From CAIWHR01 sp963813415 (GTDB taxonomy: Bacteria > Pseudomonadota > Gammaproteobacteria > Burkholderiales > Casimicrobiaceae): a stretch of DNA of 64,000 bases. Location of the stretch: assembly GCA_963813415.1 (NCBI GenBank), contig CAWEYW010000011.1, positions 1 through 64,000 of the forward strand. Reading direction: 5' to 3'. The notes beneath the pieces were generated by a model. The model worked only from the letters and a program-made list of their open reading frames with translations. It had not been told where the DNA came from and did not search any database. Shown here piece after piece: positions 53,385-62,160 of this stretch; the stretch's first letter is position 1, and the number at the start of each line of letters is the position of its first letter. The translations under genes and the position numbers were made by a program.

Positions 53385-56060
53385 ATGCTCCCGCGCGACA
53401 GTGCGCCGCATGCCGTACGGCGCCTCGATTATCGCCCGCCGGCGTTCCTCGTCGACGCGGTCGAGCTCCGCCTGGAGCTCGACCCGCATGCGACGCGCGT
53501 GACGGGCACCCTCGCCTTTCGCCGCAACCCGGCCGCGGCCGCGGTGGACCGCACGGCACCGCTGGTGCTCGACGGCGAGGGCCATCGGCAGGTGCGCGTG
53601 AGCCTCGACGGCGCAGCGCTCGACGGCACCCGCGTGGTGATCGACGAAAGCTCGCTTTGCGTGGTCGATCCGCCGGCGCAAGGGGTGCTGGTGGTCGAGA
53701 GCATCATCGATCCGGCCAGCAATGGCGCGCTGGAAGGCCTGTACCTATCCTCCGGCGTGTTCTGCACCCAATGCGAGCCGGAAGGTTTCCGGCGGATCGC
53801 CTACTTCCCCGACCGGCCCGACGTGCTCGCACGCTACACGGTGACGATCGTTGCCGATGCGGCGCAGTACCCCGTCCTCCTCTCCAACGGCAACCGCGTC
53901 GACGCGGGCACGCTGCCCGACGGCCGCGCCTTCGCGAAATGGCACGACCCGTTCCCCAAGCCGACCTACCTGTTCGCGCTGGTGGCCGGCAACCTGACGG
54001 CGCTGCGCGACACGTTCGTGACCACGTCCGGCCGCAGCGTGGCGCTCGAGATCTGGTCCACGCGCGCCAACCTGCCACGCTGCCGGCACGCGATGGAATC
54101 GCTGAAGCGCGCCATGCGCTGGGACGAGGAGCGCTTCGGCCGCGAGTACGACCTCGACACTTTCATGATCTTCTGCGCCGACGACTTCAACATGGGCGCG
54201 ATGGAGAACAAGGGCCTCAACATCTTCAACAGCAGGCTGCTGCTCGCGGAACCGCAGACTGCAACGGACGACGACTTCCAGGCCATCGAGGGCGTGGTGG
54301 GGCACGAGTACTTCCACAACTGGACCGGCAATCGCGTGACATGCCGCGACTGGTTCCAGCTGTCGCTCAAGGAAGGGCTGACGGTGTTCCGGGACCAGGA
54401 GTTCTCGAGCGATCTCGGTTCGCGCGCCGTCGAGCGGATCGCCGCGGTCGCATTCCTGCGCGCGCACCAGTTCCCCGAGGATGCCGGCCCGATGGCGCAT
54501 CCGGTGCGTCCCGACGAGTACCTGGAGATCAACAACTTCTATACGACGACGGTGTACGAGAAGGGTGCCGAGGTGATCCGCATGCAGCACACGCTGCTCG
54601 GCCCCGAGCGCTTCCGTCGCGGCATGGACCTTTATTTCGCGCGCCACGACGGCGCTGCGGTGACCTGCGACGATTTCGTGCAGGCGATGACGGATGCAAG
54701 CACCGCGACGGGTGGCCCCGACCTGCAGCAATTGCGTCGCTGGTATGCGCAGTCAGGCACGCCGGTGGTGCGTGCTGCGGGACACTACGATGCCACGGCG
54801 CACACGTATACGCTGGAGCTCGCCCAACACACCCCGCCAACACCTGGACAGCCGCGCAAGGAGCCGTTCCAGATTCCGGTTGCCGTCGGCCTGCTCGGGC
54901 CCGACGGCAACGACATTCTCCTGGTGCTGGAAGGCGAGGACGAGCAGGCGGCCGCGACGACGCGCGTACTGAACCTCGTCGACGGCGCACAGCAGTTCCG
55001 GTTCGTGCATGTCCCGGCACGTCCGGTGCCGTCGTTGCTGCGCGGCTTCTCGGCGCCAGTGCGGCTCGAATTCCCCTACGCCGACTCCGAGCTGGCATTC
55101 CTCGCCGCGCACGACAGCGATCCGGTGAACCGCTGGGATGCCGCACAGCGCATCTTCGTGCAGGCGATCCTGGCGCTGTCGCGCGACCTCGCCGCGTGCG
55201 AGGCGCCATCCCTGCCCGACGCCGTGCTTGCGGTCACCGAGCACCTGTTGGACGATGCCGACGCCGATCCATCGCTCGTGCGCCTGGCTCTGACCCCGCC
55301 CGAGCTCAGCTACCTTGCCGGGCTGGTCGACGAGATCGACGTGGAGGCGCTCGTCGGCGCGCGGGAATTCCTCGTCGCCGAACTCGCGCGCGCGGCACGA
55401 CCGCGCTGGGAAGCGGTGTATGCCCGCCATCGCCGGGACGGCCCCTACCTCCCGGCACAGGAGCAGATCGGCGCGCGCAGTCTGCGCAACCTGTCGCTGC
55501 GTTATCTGGGCGCCATCGACGACGAGGGGACCCGCGCGCTGGCGATCGCGCAGTTCGATGCCGCCGACAACATGACCGACGCCATCGGCGCCCTGGCGGC
55601 GGTGAATCACGGCGACTCGCGCGTGCGTGAGCGGCTCTTCGCGTGCTTCGAGGCGCGCTGGCGGGACGAGCCGCTGGTGCTCGACAAATGGTTCGCGCTG
55701 CAGGCGATGGCGTTGCGTCCCGACACCCTGCCGCGGGTGCGCATGCTCCTCGAGCATCCGCGCTTCAACCTGCGCAACCCGAACCGGGTACGATCGCTCG
55801 TCGCCTCCTTCGCGTTGCGCAACTGGCCGGGCTTTCACGCGCCCGACGGCAGCGGCTATGCGTTCGTAGTCGAGCAGATCGCGGTGCTCGATCGCATCAA
55901 TCCCCACATCTCATCGACCCTCGCGAGCGCGTTCAATCAATGGCGGCGGTTCGCCGAGCCCCGACGGGGCATGCAGCGCGCCACGCTCGAAGGACTGGCC
56001 CGCCAGCGCGACCTCTCGCCGGATCTGCAGGAGATCGTCAGCCGCAACCTGGCGGGATAA
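53385..56060 (+). CDS. pepN: Aminopeptidase N
   Basis: An 891-residue M1 zinc metalloprotease. The exopeptidase motif MGAMENKGL precedes zinc motif His307-Glu308-x2-His311 (GHEYFHNWTGNR) with Glu330 in LSLKEGLTVFRDQ. The length and the long helical C-terminal domain match gammaproteobacterial-type PepN. It cleaves N-terminal residues of peptides in the cytoplasm. It is followed by the tandem repeat array. Confidence 0.96.
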   Translation: MLPRDSAPHAVRRLDYRPPAFLVDAVELRLELDPHATRVTGTLAFRRNPAAAAVDRTAPLVLDGEGHRQVRVSLDGAALDGTRVVIDESSLCVVDPPAQGVLVVESIIDPASNGALEGLYLSSGVFCTQCEPEGFRRIAYFPDRPDVLARYTVTIVADAAQYPVLLSNGNRVDAGTLPDGRAFAKWHDPFPKPTYLFALVAGNLTALRDTFVTTSGRSVALEIWSTRANLPRCRHAMESLKRAMRWDEERFGREYDLDTFMIFCADDFNMGAMENKGLNIFNSRLLLAEPQTATDDDFQAIEGVVGHEYFHNWTGNRVTCRDWFQLSLKEGLTVFRDQEFSSDLGSRAVERIAAVAFLRAHQFPEDAGPMAHPVRPDEYLEINNFYTTTVYEKGAEVIRMQHTLLGPERFRRGMDLYFARHDGAAVTCDDFVQAMTDASTATGGPDLQQLRRWYAQSGTPVVRAAGHYDATAHTYTLELAQHTPPTPGQPRKEPFQIPVAVGLLGPDGNDILLVLEGEDEQAAATTRVLNLVDGAQQFRFVHVPARPVPSLLRGFSAPVRLEFPYADSELAFLAAHDSDPVNRWDAAQRIFVQAILALSRDLAACEAPSLPDAVLAVTEHLLDDADADPSLVRLALTPPELSYLAGLVDEIDVEALVGAREFLVAELARAARPRWEAVYARHRRDGPYLPAQEQIGARSLRNLSLRYLGAIDDEGTRALAIAQFDAADNMTDAIGALAAVNHGDSRVRERLFACFEARWRDEPLVLDKWFALQAMALRPDTLPRVRMLLEHPRFNLRNPNRVRSLVASFALRNWPGFHAPDGSGYAFVVEQIAVLDRINPHISSTLASAFNQWRRFAEPRRGMQRATLEGLARQRDLSPDLQEIVSRNLAG

Positions 56061-56104
56061 CGCCAGACTCGAGGCACGTCGCGTCGCGGCCCCCGCACCG
56101 TCGA

Positions 56105-57035
56105 ATGAGCGTCACGCTTGCCGGGATCGGCCGCATGCCCAGCACGCTTGCTGGGTCGGCCGCCAGCGCCGACTCGCCCCAGTCGCATCCCCGCAAGAAA
56201 GCCGCGGGGGCCCTGCTCCTAGGCTCGCGTCGCGGCCTCCCCACCCTCCAATGCGCGTCACGTTGCCGGGGTCGGCCGCCAGCGCCGACTCGCCCCAGTC
56301 GCATCCCCGCCGGGGCCCCTGCTCCTAGGCTCGCGTCGCGGCCTCCACACCGTCGAATGAGCATCACGCTTGCCGGGGCCGGCCGCCAGCGCCGACTCGC
56401 CCCGGTCGCATCCCCGCAAGAAAGCCGCGTGGGCCCTGCTCCTAGGCTCGCGTCGCGGCCTCCGCACCCTCCAATGCGCGTCACGTTGCCGGGGTCGGCC
56501 GCCAGCGCCGACTCGCCCCAGTCGCATCCCCGCAAGAAAGCCGCGGGGGCCCTGCTCCTAGGCTCGCGTCGCGGCCTCCGCACCCTCCAATGCGCGTCAC
56601 GTTGCCGGGGTCGGCCGCCAGCGCCGACTCGCCCCAGTCGCATCCCCGCAATAAAGCCGCGGGGGCCCTGCTCGTAGGCTCGCGTCGCGGCCTCCGCACC
56701 CTCCAATGCGCGTCACGTTGCCGGGGTCGGCCGCCAGCGCCGACTCGCCCCAGTCGCATCCCCGCAAGAAAGCCGCGTGGGCCCTGCTCCTAGGCTCGCG
56801 TCGCGGCCTCCGCACCCTCCAATGCGCGTCACGTTGCCGGGGTCGGCCGCCAGCGCCGACTCGCCCCAGTCGCATCCCCGCAATAAAGCCGCGGGGGCCC
56901 TGCTCGTAGGCTCGCGTCGCGGCCTCCGCACCCTCCAATGCGCGTCACGTTGCCGGGGTCGGCCGCCAGCGCCGACTCGCCCCAGTCGCATCCCCGCAAT
57001 AAAGCCGCGGGGGCCCTGCTCCTAGGCTCGCGTCG
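56105..57035. repeat. Eight-copy tandem satellite, 116-bp unit with paired hairpins
   Basis: Units begin at 56105, 56251, 56357, 56474, 56590, 56706, 56822 and 56938 (each ATGMGCRTCACG). The last five are exactly 116 bp apart; the first three have spacings of 146, 106 and 117. Each unit carries hairpin GTCGGC-N7-GCCGAC and, in most copies, CCCCGC-N9-GCGGGG, then a CCTAGG-centred segment. Copies 56590 and 56822 match in the variable positions (AATAAAG, CTCGTAGG), pointing to a 232-bp duplication. The array lies between convergent pepN and fpr and stops at the fpr stop codon. Open frames through it are by-products of the period. Confidence 0.92.
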
Positions 57036-57791
57036 CTACCAGTACGTCTCGACGGTAAAGTGTCCTGGCTCGCGACGCCGGTGTCGGCGCATGCCGAGTG
57101 TTTCCAGCATCTTCTGCGTGTCCTCGACCATCGCCGGATTGCCGCACAGCATCACGTGCGAGTTGTCCGGGGATAGCGGGATGCCCGCGCGCATTTCGAG
57201 ACGACGATCGGCAATCGCCGCGGGAATGCGGCCCTGCAGTGCGCCGGGATGTGCCTCGCGACTGACGAACGGAATGTAGGTGAACGCGCCGGCATGCGCC
57301 GCGCCGATGCCGGCGATCTCCTCGCGATACGTGAGTTCCTCCGCATGCCGTACGGCGTGCACGAGGACGCAACGCTCGAACTTGGCCCACACGTCCGGGG
57401 TGCGCAGGATCGACAGGAACGGACCGAGGCCCGTGCCGGTGGCGAGGCACCAGACGACCTCCGTATCGGGCAGCTCCGGCACGGTGAAAAAGCCGTTGGC
57501 GCGCGGCAGCAGCCACACCGCGTCGCCCGGATCCAGGCGCGCGAGCCGTGGCGACAGCGGCCCTTCGGGAACGATGATGAAATAGAACTCGTGCGGCGAG
57601 GCGAGCGGGCTGTTCACGAACGAATAGGGCCGCCCGAGCATTTCCTCGCGCGAGCCCGGCGGCGCCGGCAATGCAAGCCGGGCGAACTGTCCCGCCTCGA
57701 ACGTGACCTCGGGCGCCTCGACCTGCAGCGAGAAAAGGCTTTGGGTCCAGCTTCGCCTGCCGACGACCTTTCCCTGCACCCACTTGGCCAT
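57036..57791 (-). CDS. fpr: Ferredoxin/flavodoxin-NADP+ reductase
   Basis: A 251-residue FNR-family flavoprotein. The FAD motif RPYSFVNSP, the NADP site ATGTGLGPFLSIL, and a C-terminal LCGNPAMVEDTQ with the terminal FTVETYW are typical of Fpr. It shuttles electrons between NADPH and ferredoxin or flavodoxin. ATG 57791 is used. It is divergent from the GNAT gene by only 31 bp. Confidence 0.93.
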   Translation of the reverse strand: MAKWVQGKVVGRRSWTQSLFSLQVEAPEVTFEAGQFARLALPAPPGSREEMLGRPYSFVNSPLASPHEFYFIIVPEGPLSPRLARLDPGDAVWLLPRANGFFTVPELPDTEVVWCLATGTGLGPFLSILRTPDVWAKFERCVLVHAVRHAEELTYREEIAGIGAAHAGAFTYIPFVSREAHPGALQGRIPAAIADRRLEMRAGIPLSPDNSHVMLCGNPAMVEDTQKMLETLGMRRHRRREPGHFTVETYW

Positions 57792-57799
57792 GTGCGCCG

Positions 57800-57820
57800 T
57801 CGCGACCGGTAAAATCGCGA
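57800..57820. promoter_or_regulatory. TCGCGA repeat and -10 box in the 31-bp divergent region
   Basis: TCGCGA occurs at 57800-57805 and 57815-57820. TAAAAT (57810-57815) fits a -10 for the plus strand with a predicted start at about 57822, one base before ATG 57823, so that mRNA would be leaderless. Confidence 0.45.
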
Positions 57821-57822
57821 TT

Positions 57823-58422
57823 ATGCCTTCTGCACCGCAGCGCTCGACCAACCCGCTGGTGCGTCGAGGCAAGCTGGTGCTGCTGCGTCCTCCCGCGCGT
57901 TCCGACGAGGCGGCCTTTCTCGAGGCTGTCGCCGCCAGCAGGAAGCTCCATGCGAACTGGGTGCGTCCCCCTGCCACGCCGGCAACGTTCAGGGTGTATC
58001 TGCGGCGTTATGCCGGCGAGCCGCTGCGCGATCTCCAGAGCGCGCGCCATCTGGGCTTCGTCGTTTGCGAGCGCACCAGTGGAGCGCTGGCCGGCGTGTT
58101 CAACTTCAGCGAGATCATCCACGGCGCCCTGCAGAGCGCCTTCCTCGGCTACTTCGCCTTCTCCGGCATGGAAGGCCGCGGCCTCATGCGCGAAGGCCTT
58201 GGTCTTGCACTCGACCAGGCTTTCGGCGCAGTCGGCCTCCACCGTGTCGAGGTCAACATCCAGCCGGTCAACGTGCGCTCGATTCGCCTCGTGGAAGCGG
58301 TGGGCTTCCGCCGCGAAGGCTTTTCGCCGCGCTACGTGAAGGTCGGCGGGCGCTGGCGCGATCACCTGCGATTCGCCCTGCTCGCGGACGAGTGGCGGCA
58401 GCTGCGCCCGCGACGGCGATGA
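57823..58422 (+). CDS. GNAT-family N-acetyltransferase (RimJ-like)
   Basis: A 199-residue GNAT protein. The acetyl-CoA-binding region is GYFAFSGMEGRGLMREGLGL, with the C-terminal VEVNIQPVNVRSIRLVEAVGF and GFSPRYVKVGGRWRDH matching ribosomal-protein Nalpha-acetyltransferase RimJ. The substrate is inferred only. Stop overlaps the lipoprotein start (ATGA). Confidence 0.87.
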   Translation: MPSAPQRSTNPLVRRGKLVLLRPPARSDEAAFLEAVAASRKLHANWVRPPATPATFRVYLRRYAGEPLRDLQSARHLGFVVCERTSGALAGVFNFSEIIHGALQSAFLGYFAFSGMEGRGLMREGLGLALDQAFGAVGLHRVEVNIQPVNVRSIRLVEAVGFRREGFSPRYVKVGGRWRDHLRFALLADEWRQLRPRRR

Positions 58423-58799
58423 AGATGCCCCGCGCGCTCGCAGCGCTGGCTTGCGCCGCGCTGCTGCTGTGCGGCTGCGCGACACGCCTCGTGGATCGAA
58501 ATGCACCGAAGATCGTCGAGAACAACGAGATCGCGCCGTACGCGACGTACCAGGAATGCCTGCTCCTGGAGCAAGGCGAGCGCCTCGACTTCCGGTTCGA
58601 GAGCAGCGAGCCGCTCCATTTCGACCTCCGTTACCGCGATGCGGGCGCGACGGTGCTGCCCCTCGTGCGCGATGGCACGCGCGAGTTCGCGAGCATGTAT
58701 CCCGTCCCGGCGACCCGCGCCTACTGTCTCGCGTGGGAAGCGGGCGCTGCTGGCGCGCGGCTCGACTATCGCTTCACCGTGCACCCCGCCACGCCATGA
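58419..58799 (+). CDS. Small lipoprotein of unknown function
   Basis: A 126-residue protein with a lipoprotein signal (LAALACAALLLCGC, lipid on Cys20). The mature domain contains two cysteines (YQECLLLE, RAYCLAWE) and a beta-rich stretch. It is coupled to the GNAT gene by ATGA and overlaps the next small frame by ATGA. No family recognised. Confidence 0.65.
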   Translation: MKMPRALAALACAALLLCGCATRLVDRNAPKIVENNEIAPYATYQECLLLEQGERLDFRFESSEPLHFDLRYRDAGATVLPLVRDGTREFASMYPVPATRAYCLAWEAGAAGARLDYRFTVHPATP

Positions 58800-59047
58800 A
58801 CGGGCAGTCGACGGTCGTGCTCGATCTCGCCGGCGCGCCCATCGATCATTTCGTGGGCATCACGCGCTCGTTCCGCTTTGCACGGGAGGCCATCGGCAAC
58901 TGCCGCGCAGGGGTGGCGGATGCCGCCTGCGCGTTTGCCTCGGCGCGCCTCTGTGGCAGTCGGGACCAGCCGGCAGGTCTGGTTGCCGCCGTTCGCCGCC
59001 CACCCCTTGTGGGCTCAGCCGTGTCTAGACGTCTTGCGCCGCCCTGA
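58796..59047 (+). CDS. Orphan 83-residue reading frame
   Basis: The ATG overlaps the lipoprotein stop (ATGA) and the frame ends inside the 3' end of convergent menE (23-bp overlap). The product has three cysteines (NCRAG, AACAF, RLCGS) and no recognised family. It may be real, given the coupled start, or a chance frame. Confidence 0.3.
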   Translation: MNGQSTVVLDLAGAPIDHFVGITRSFRFAREAIGNCRAGVADAACAFASARLCGSRDQPAGLVAAVRRPPLVGSAVSRRLAPP

Positions 59048-60359
59048 GTGGCTGCAGGCGCGAGGCGAAGCCGGCGAGCGCGGCCCGATCGAGCTTTCCC
59101 GCCCGAGTCTGCGGCAGCCTTTCGGCAAAGACGATGTGGCGCGGCTGCTTGTGCCCGGCGAGATGCCGCTCGATGTAATCGCGCAACCGCGTGACGGTCG
59201 CGATATGCCGGTCCGCGACCAGCACCGCCGCGACGGCTTGCCCCCAAACTGCGTCGGGCAGACCGAATACGGCGGCGGCATGCACGCCGGGACACGCGAC
59301 CAGCGCATTCTCGACTTCGACCGGATACACGTTCTCGCCACCGGTCACGATGAGATCGTGCCGGCGCGCATGCACATGAAGGAAGCCGTCGCGATCGAAC
59401 TCGCCGAGGTCGCCCGTATCGAGCCATGCGTCGGGCGCACGCGGCGACTCGTCCCAGTACCGCTGCATCACCACCGGGCCACGCACTTCGATGCGCCCGT
59501 CGCGCACCCGCACGTCGATATCCGGCAGCGGCACGCCGACACCGTGCGCGGCGGACGCGAAGCGCAATGCGTAGGGAGTCGTCGTCACCTGCGAGCAGGT
59601 TTCCGTGAGGCCATACGTGACGAGCACGGGCAGCCGCCGTTCGGTCGCGCACTCCACGAGGCTTGGCGCGGCAGCGGCGCCGCCGAGCAGGATCGCCCGC
59701 AGGCTGTCGCCGCCCACCCATCCGGGATGCTCGTCGAGCAACCGCGTCAGCATCGTCGGGACGAGCGACACGAGCGTCGCGCGTTGCGCGCGCATGCGCT
59801 CGATGAAGTGCGGCACGTCGAACTGCGCTTCGAGTGCCACGCACCGTCGCGCGACGAGGCAACGCGTGAGGATCGAGAGCCCACCGACGTGGGCGAGCGG
59901 CATGCAGAGCATCCAGCAGTCGTCGTCGCGCCACCCGAGGTTGGCCTCGCTTGCCAGCGCCGACGCCTCCATCGCCGCGCGCGTCAGGATGGCCGCCCGG
60001 GGCGTGCCCGTCGTTCCCGAGGTGTGGATCACCGCGCACGCGTCGGCGGTGCCGAGGGGGCCGCGTTCGGCCGCGGCGACGAGCAGCGTGTCGCGCTCGC
60101 CGGGGGTGAGGCGCGGGTGGACCAGCAGCGCGGGCACGCGGCGCTCGAGGAGCGCATACAGCGTGAGGACCGTCGCCAGGGTGTTGGCGCCGAGCACCGG
60201 CAATGGCCGCGGATCCCCCACGTCGCGGTCCAGGCTGCGCATGCGCTCGTGCGTCATCGCCGCGAGCTCGTCGAAGGTGTAGGCGCGCTCGCCGACGCGC
60301 AGCCCGATGGCACTTCCGTGCTCGCGTGCTGCAGCGCGGATCGACAGCGCCTGTGTCAC
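59025..60359 (-). CDS. menE: o-Succinylbenzoate-CoA ligase-like (MenE)
   Basis: A 444-residue AMP-forming ligase. The P-loop VIHTSGTTGTPRAAILTR, the core VTYGLTETCSQVTTTP, the hinge region GDLGEFDRDGFLHVHARRHD and the C-terminal RAGKLDRAAL are present. Its length and partner menB support MenE (activation of o-succinylbenzoate in menaquinone synthesis). The GTG 60359 start has no clear ribosome site. Other acyl-CoA ligase roles cannot be excluded. Confidence 0.78.
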   Translation of the reverse strand: MTQALSIRAAAREHGSAIGLRVGERAYTFDELAAMTHERMRSLDRDVGDPRPLPVLGANTLATVLTLYALLERRVPALLVHPRLTPGERDTLLVAAAERGPLGTADACAVIHTSGTTGTPRAAILTRAAMEASALASEANLGWRDDDCWMLCMPLAHVGGLSILTRCLVARRCVALEAQFDVPHFIERMRAQRATLVSLVPTMLTRLLDEHPGWVGGDSLRAILLGGAAAAPSLVECATERRLPVLVTYGLTETCSQVTTTPYALRFASAAHGVGVPLPDIDVRVRDGRIEVRGPVVMQRYWDESPRAPDAWLDTGDLGEFDRDGFLHVHARRHDLIVTGGENVYPVEVENALVACPGVHAAAVFGLPDAVWGQAVAAVLVADRHIATVTRLRDYIERHLAGHKQPRHIVFAERLPQTRAGKLDRAALAGFASRLQPLRAAQDV

Positions 60360-60448
60360 GGCGCCGGCTGCGCTCTGTTGCCTGCCAGACTGTGCGGCAT
60401 GGTCATGCGGCGTTCGCCATGCGCGGTACGCACCGTGCAACGCACGGC

Positions 60449-61291
60449 TCAGGGCAGGCGCTTGAACTTGCGGAAATCCGGCTTGCGCTTCTCGAGAAAC
60501 GCGTTCTTGCCTTCCTTGCCTTCCTCGGTCAGGTAATACAGGAGCGTCGCATTGCCGGCGAGCTCCTGCAGGCCGGCCTGTCCGTCGCAGTCGGCATTGA
60601 GCGCGGCTTTGAGACAGCGCAGCGCGATCGGGCTGTTGGCGAGCATCTCCCGGCACCAGCGCACGGTCTCCTGCTCGAGCGAGTCGTAGGGAACGACGCA
60701 ATTGACGAGTCCCATGTCGAGTGCCTGCTGCGCATCGTACTGGCGGCACAGGAACCAGATCTCGCGCGCCTTCTTCTGGCCGACGATGCGCGCCATGTAC
60801 GCCGCGCCGTAGCCCCCGTCGAAGCTGCCGACCCTCGGTCCGGTCTGGCCGAACCGGGCGTTGTCCGCGGCGATCGTGAGGTCGCACATGAGGTGCAGCA
60901 CGTGACCGCCGCCGATGGCGTACCCGGCCACCATCGCCACCACCGGTTTCGGCAGGGTGCGGATCTGCCGCTGCAGGTCGAGCACGTTGAGACGCGGAAT
61001 GCCGTCACCACCGACGTAGCCGCCTTCGCCGCGGATGCGCTGGTCGCCGCCCGAGCAGAACGCGTCCCTGCCCTGTCCGGTGAGGATCACCACGCCGATG
61101 TCGGCATCATCGCGCGCGTCGGCGAACGCGGCCTCCATCTCCTGCACGGTTTCCGGCCGGAATGCGTTGCGCACCTCGGGACGGTTGATCGTGATCTTGG
61201 CAATTCCTTCGTCGCACTTGCCGTAGACGATGTCGCTGTAGCCAGGCACCTCGTGCCATGCGGGTATCGGCGGCGGTTCAGGAGCGTTCAT
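60449..61291 (-). CDS. menB: 1,4-Dihydroxy-2-naphthoyl-CoA synthase
   Basis: A 280-residue crotonase. The block CSGGDQRIRG, LPKPVVAMVAGYAIGGGHV and ADNARFGQTGPRVGSFDGGY, then IVGQKKAREIWFLCRQYDA, is characteristic of MenB rather than general enoyl-CoA hydratases. It closes the naphthoate ring in classical menaquinone synthesis. ATG 61291 follows an AAAGG site. It is followed by menE 90 bp downstream. Confidence 0.92.
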   Translation of the reverse strand: MNAPEPPPIPAWHEVPGYSDIVYGKCDEGIAKITINRPEVRNAFRPETVQEMEAAFADARDDADIGVVILTGQGRDAFCSGGDQRIRGEGGYVGGDGIPRLNVLDLQRQIRTLPKPVVAMVAGYAIGGGHVLHLMCDLTIAADNARFGQTGPRVGSFDGGYGAAYMARIVGQKKAREIWFLCRQYDAQQALDMGLVNCVVPYDSLEQETVRWCREMLANSPIALRCLKAALNADCDGQAGLQELAGNATLLYYLTEEGKEGKNAFLEKRKPDFRKFKRLP

Positions 61292-61337
61292 GGATGCCTT
61301 TCCTTTGCGCAATGCAGATGATCGGCGTATGCGCGCG

Positions 61338-62096
61338 TCACGCGAGATCGGTGTGGGCGTAGATGTGTCCCTGCTGCACCTTGCCGAGCACCAGCCGCTC
61401 GACGATACGCGCGGCCACCTCGGCAGGGGACTTGAGCAGGCCGTTGGCCTTGAAGCTGCGGAAGAGCTCCACGCTGGGAAACTCCGCCGGATCGCGCGAG
61501 CGCAGATGCGCCTGCATGCCGGTTTCGAAGATGCCGGGCCGCACGGCAATGCTCTCGACCTGCGGTTGCTCGATGGCGAGGGTGCGGGTGAGCATCTCGA
61601 GGGCCGCCTTGGACGCGCAGTAGGCGCTGCTGCCGGCGATCGGCGACTGCGCCGCCCCGGACGACACGTTGATCACGCGGCGCGCGATGCCGCCGTCGCG
61701 GAAGGCGCGACAGAAGAGATCGGTGAGCACCAGCGGTGCCGTGACGTTGGTGGCGATGGCGCTTTCCAGTGCCGCGGCATCGAGCGCCCCGAGCAGGGCG
61801 GCGGGGGTCGCCACCGCCGCATTGTTGATGAGCGTCACGGCAGCGGGACTCCGGCCCGCAAGCTCGCGCAACGCCGGCGCCACGGTGGCCGCGATCAGCG
61901 ACGGCAGCGACAGGTCGGCCTCGGCGAAGCGATAACGCTCGCCGCGCAGCTTCATGCTCGATACGCGACCGATGCCGAGGACCTCGAAGCCGCGGCCGAG
62001 GAGCTCGGCCGCCAACGCCTCGCCGAGGCCGCGGGAGACGCCGGTGACGATTGCCGCTTGCAGGGGCGGTGCGGACATCGTGTCGATCAGTTGCAT
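61338..62096 (-). CDS. Short-chain dehydrogenase/reductase (sepiapterin/benzil-reductase-like)
   Basis: A 252-residue SDR. TGVSRGLG binds NAD(P), NNAAVATP is the NNAG-like motif, and the catalytic Ser and Tyr-x3-Lys lie in VSSGAAQSP and YCASK. The substrate is unknown. It is the gene upstream of menB on the same strand, 46 bp away. Confidence 0.85.
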   Translation of the reverse strand: MQLIDTMSAPPLQAAIVTGVSRGLGEALAAELLGRGFEVLGIGRVSSMKLRGERYRFAEADLSLPSLIAATVAPALRELAGRSPAAVTLINNAAVATPAALLGALDAAALESAIATNVTAPLVLTDLFCRAFRDGGIARRVINVSSGAAQSPIAGSSAYCASKAALEMLTRTLAIEQPQVESIAVRPGIFETGMQAHLRSRDPAEFPSVELFRSFKANGLLKSPAEVAARIVERLVLGKVQQGHIYAHTDLA

Positions 62097-62160
62097 GGCA
62101 GGCAGGGACTCGCGTCACGCTCAGGACTCGTGGGCCCGCAGCATGCCACGTCCGCATGCT

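Noticed and set aside
56105..57035. Repeated small proteins (about 60-110 residues) on both strands of the satellite
   Set aside because: They are by-products of the repeat period, lack ribosome sites, and are equally open on both strands.
56105..57035. CRISPR array
   Set aside because: The repeats are contiguous 116-bp units with no unique spacers and no cas genes nearby.
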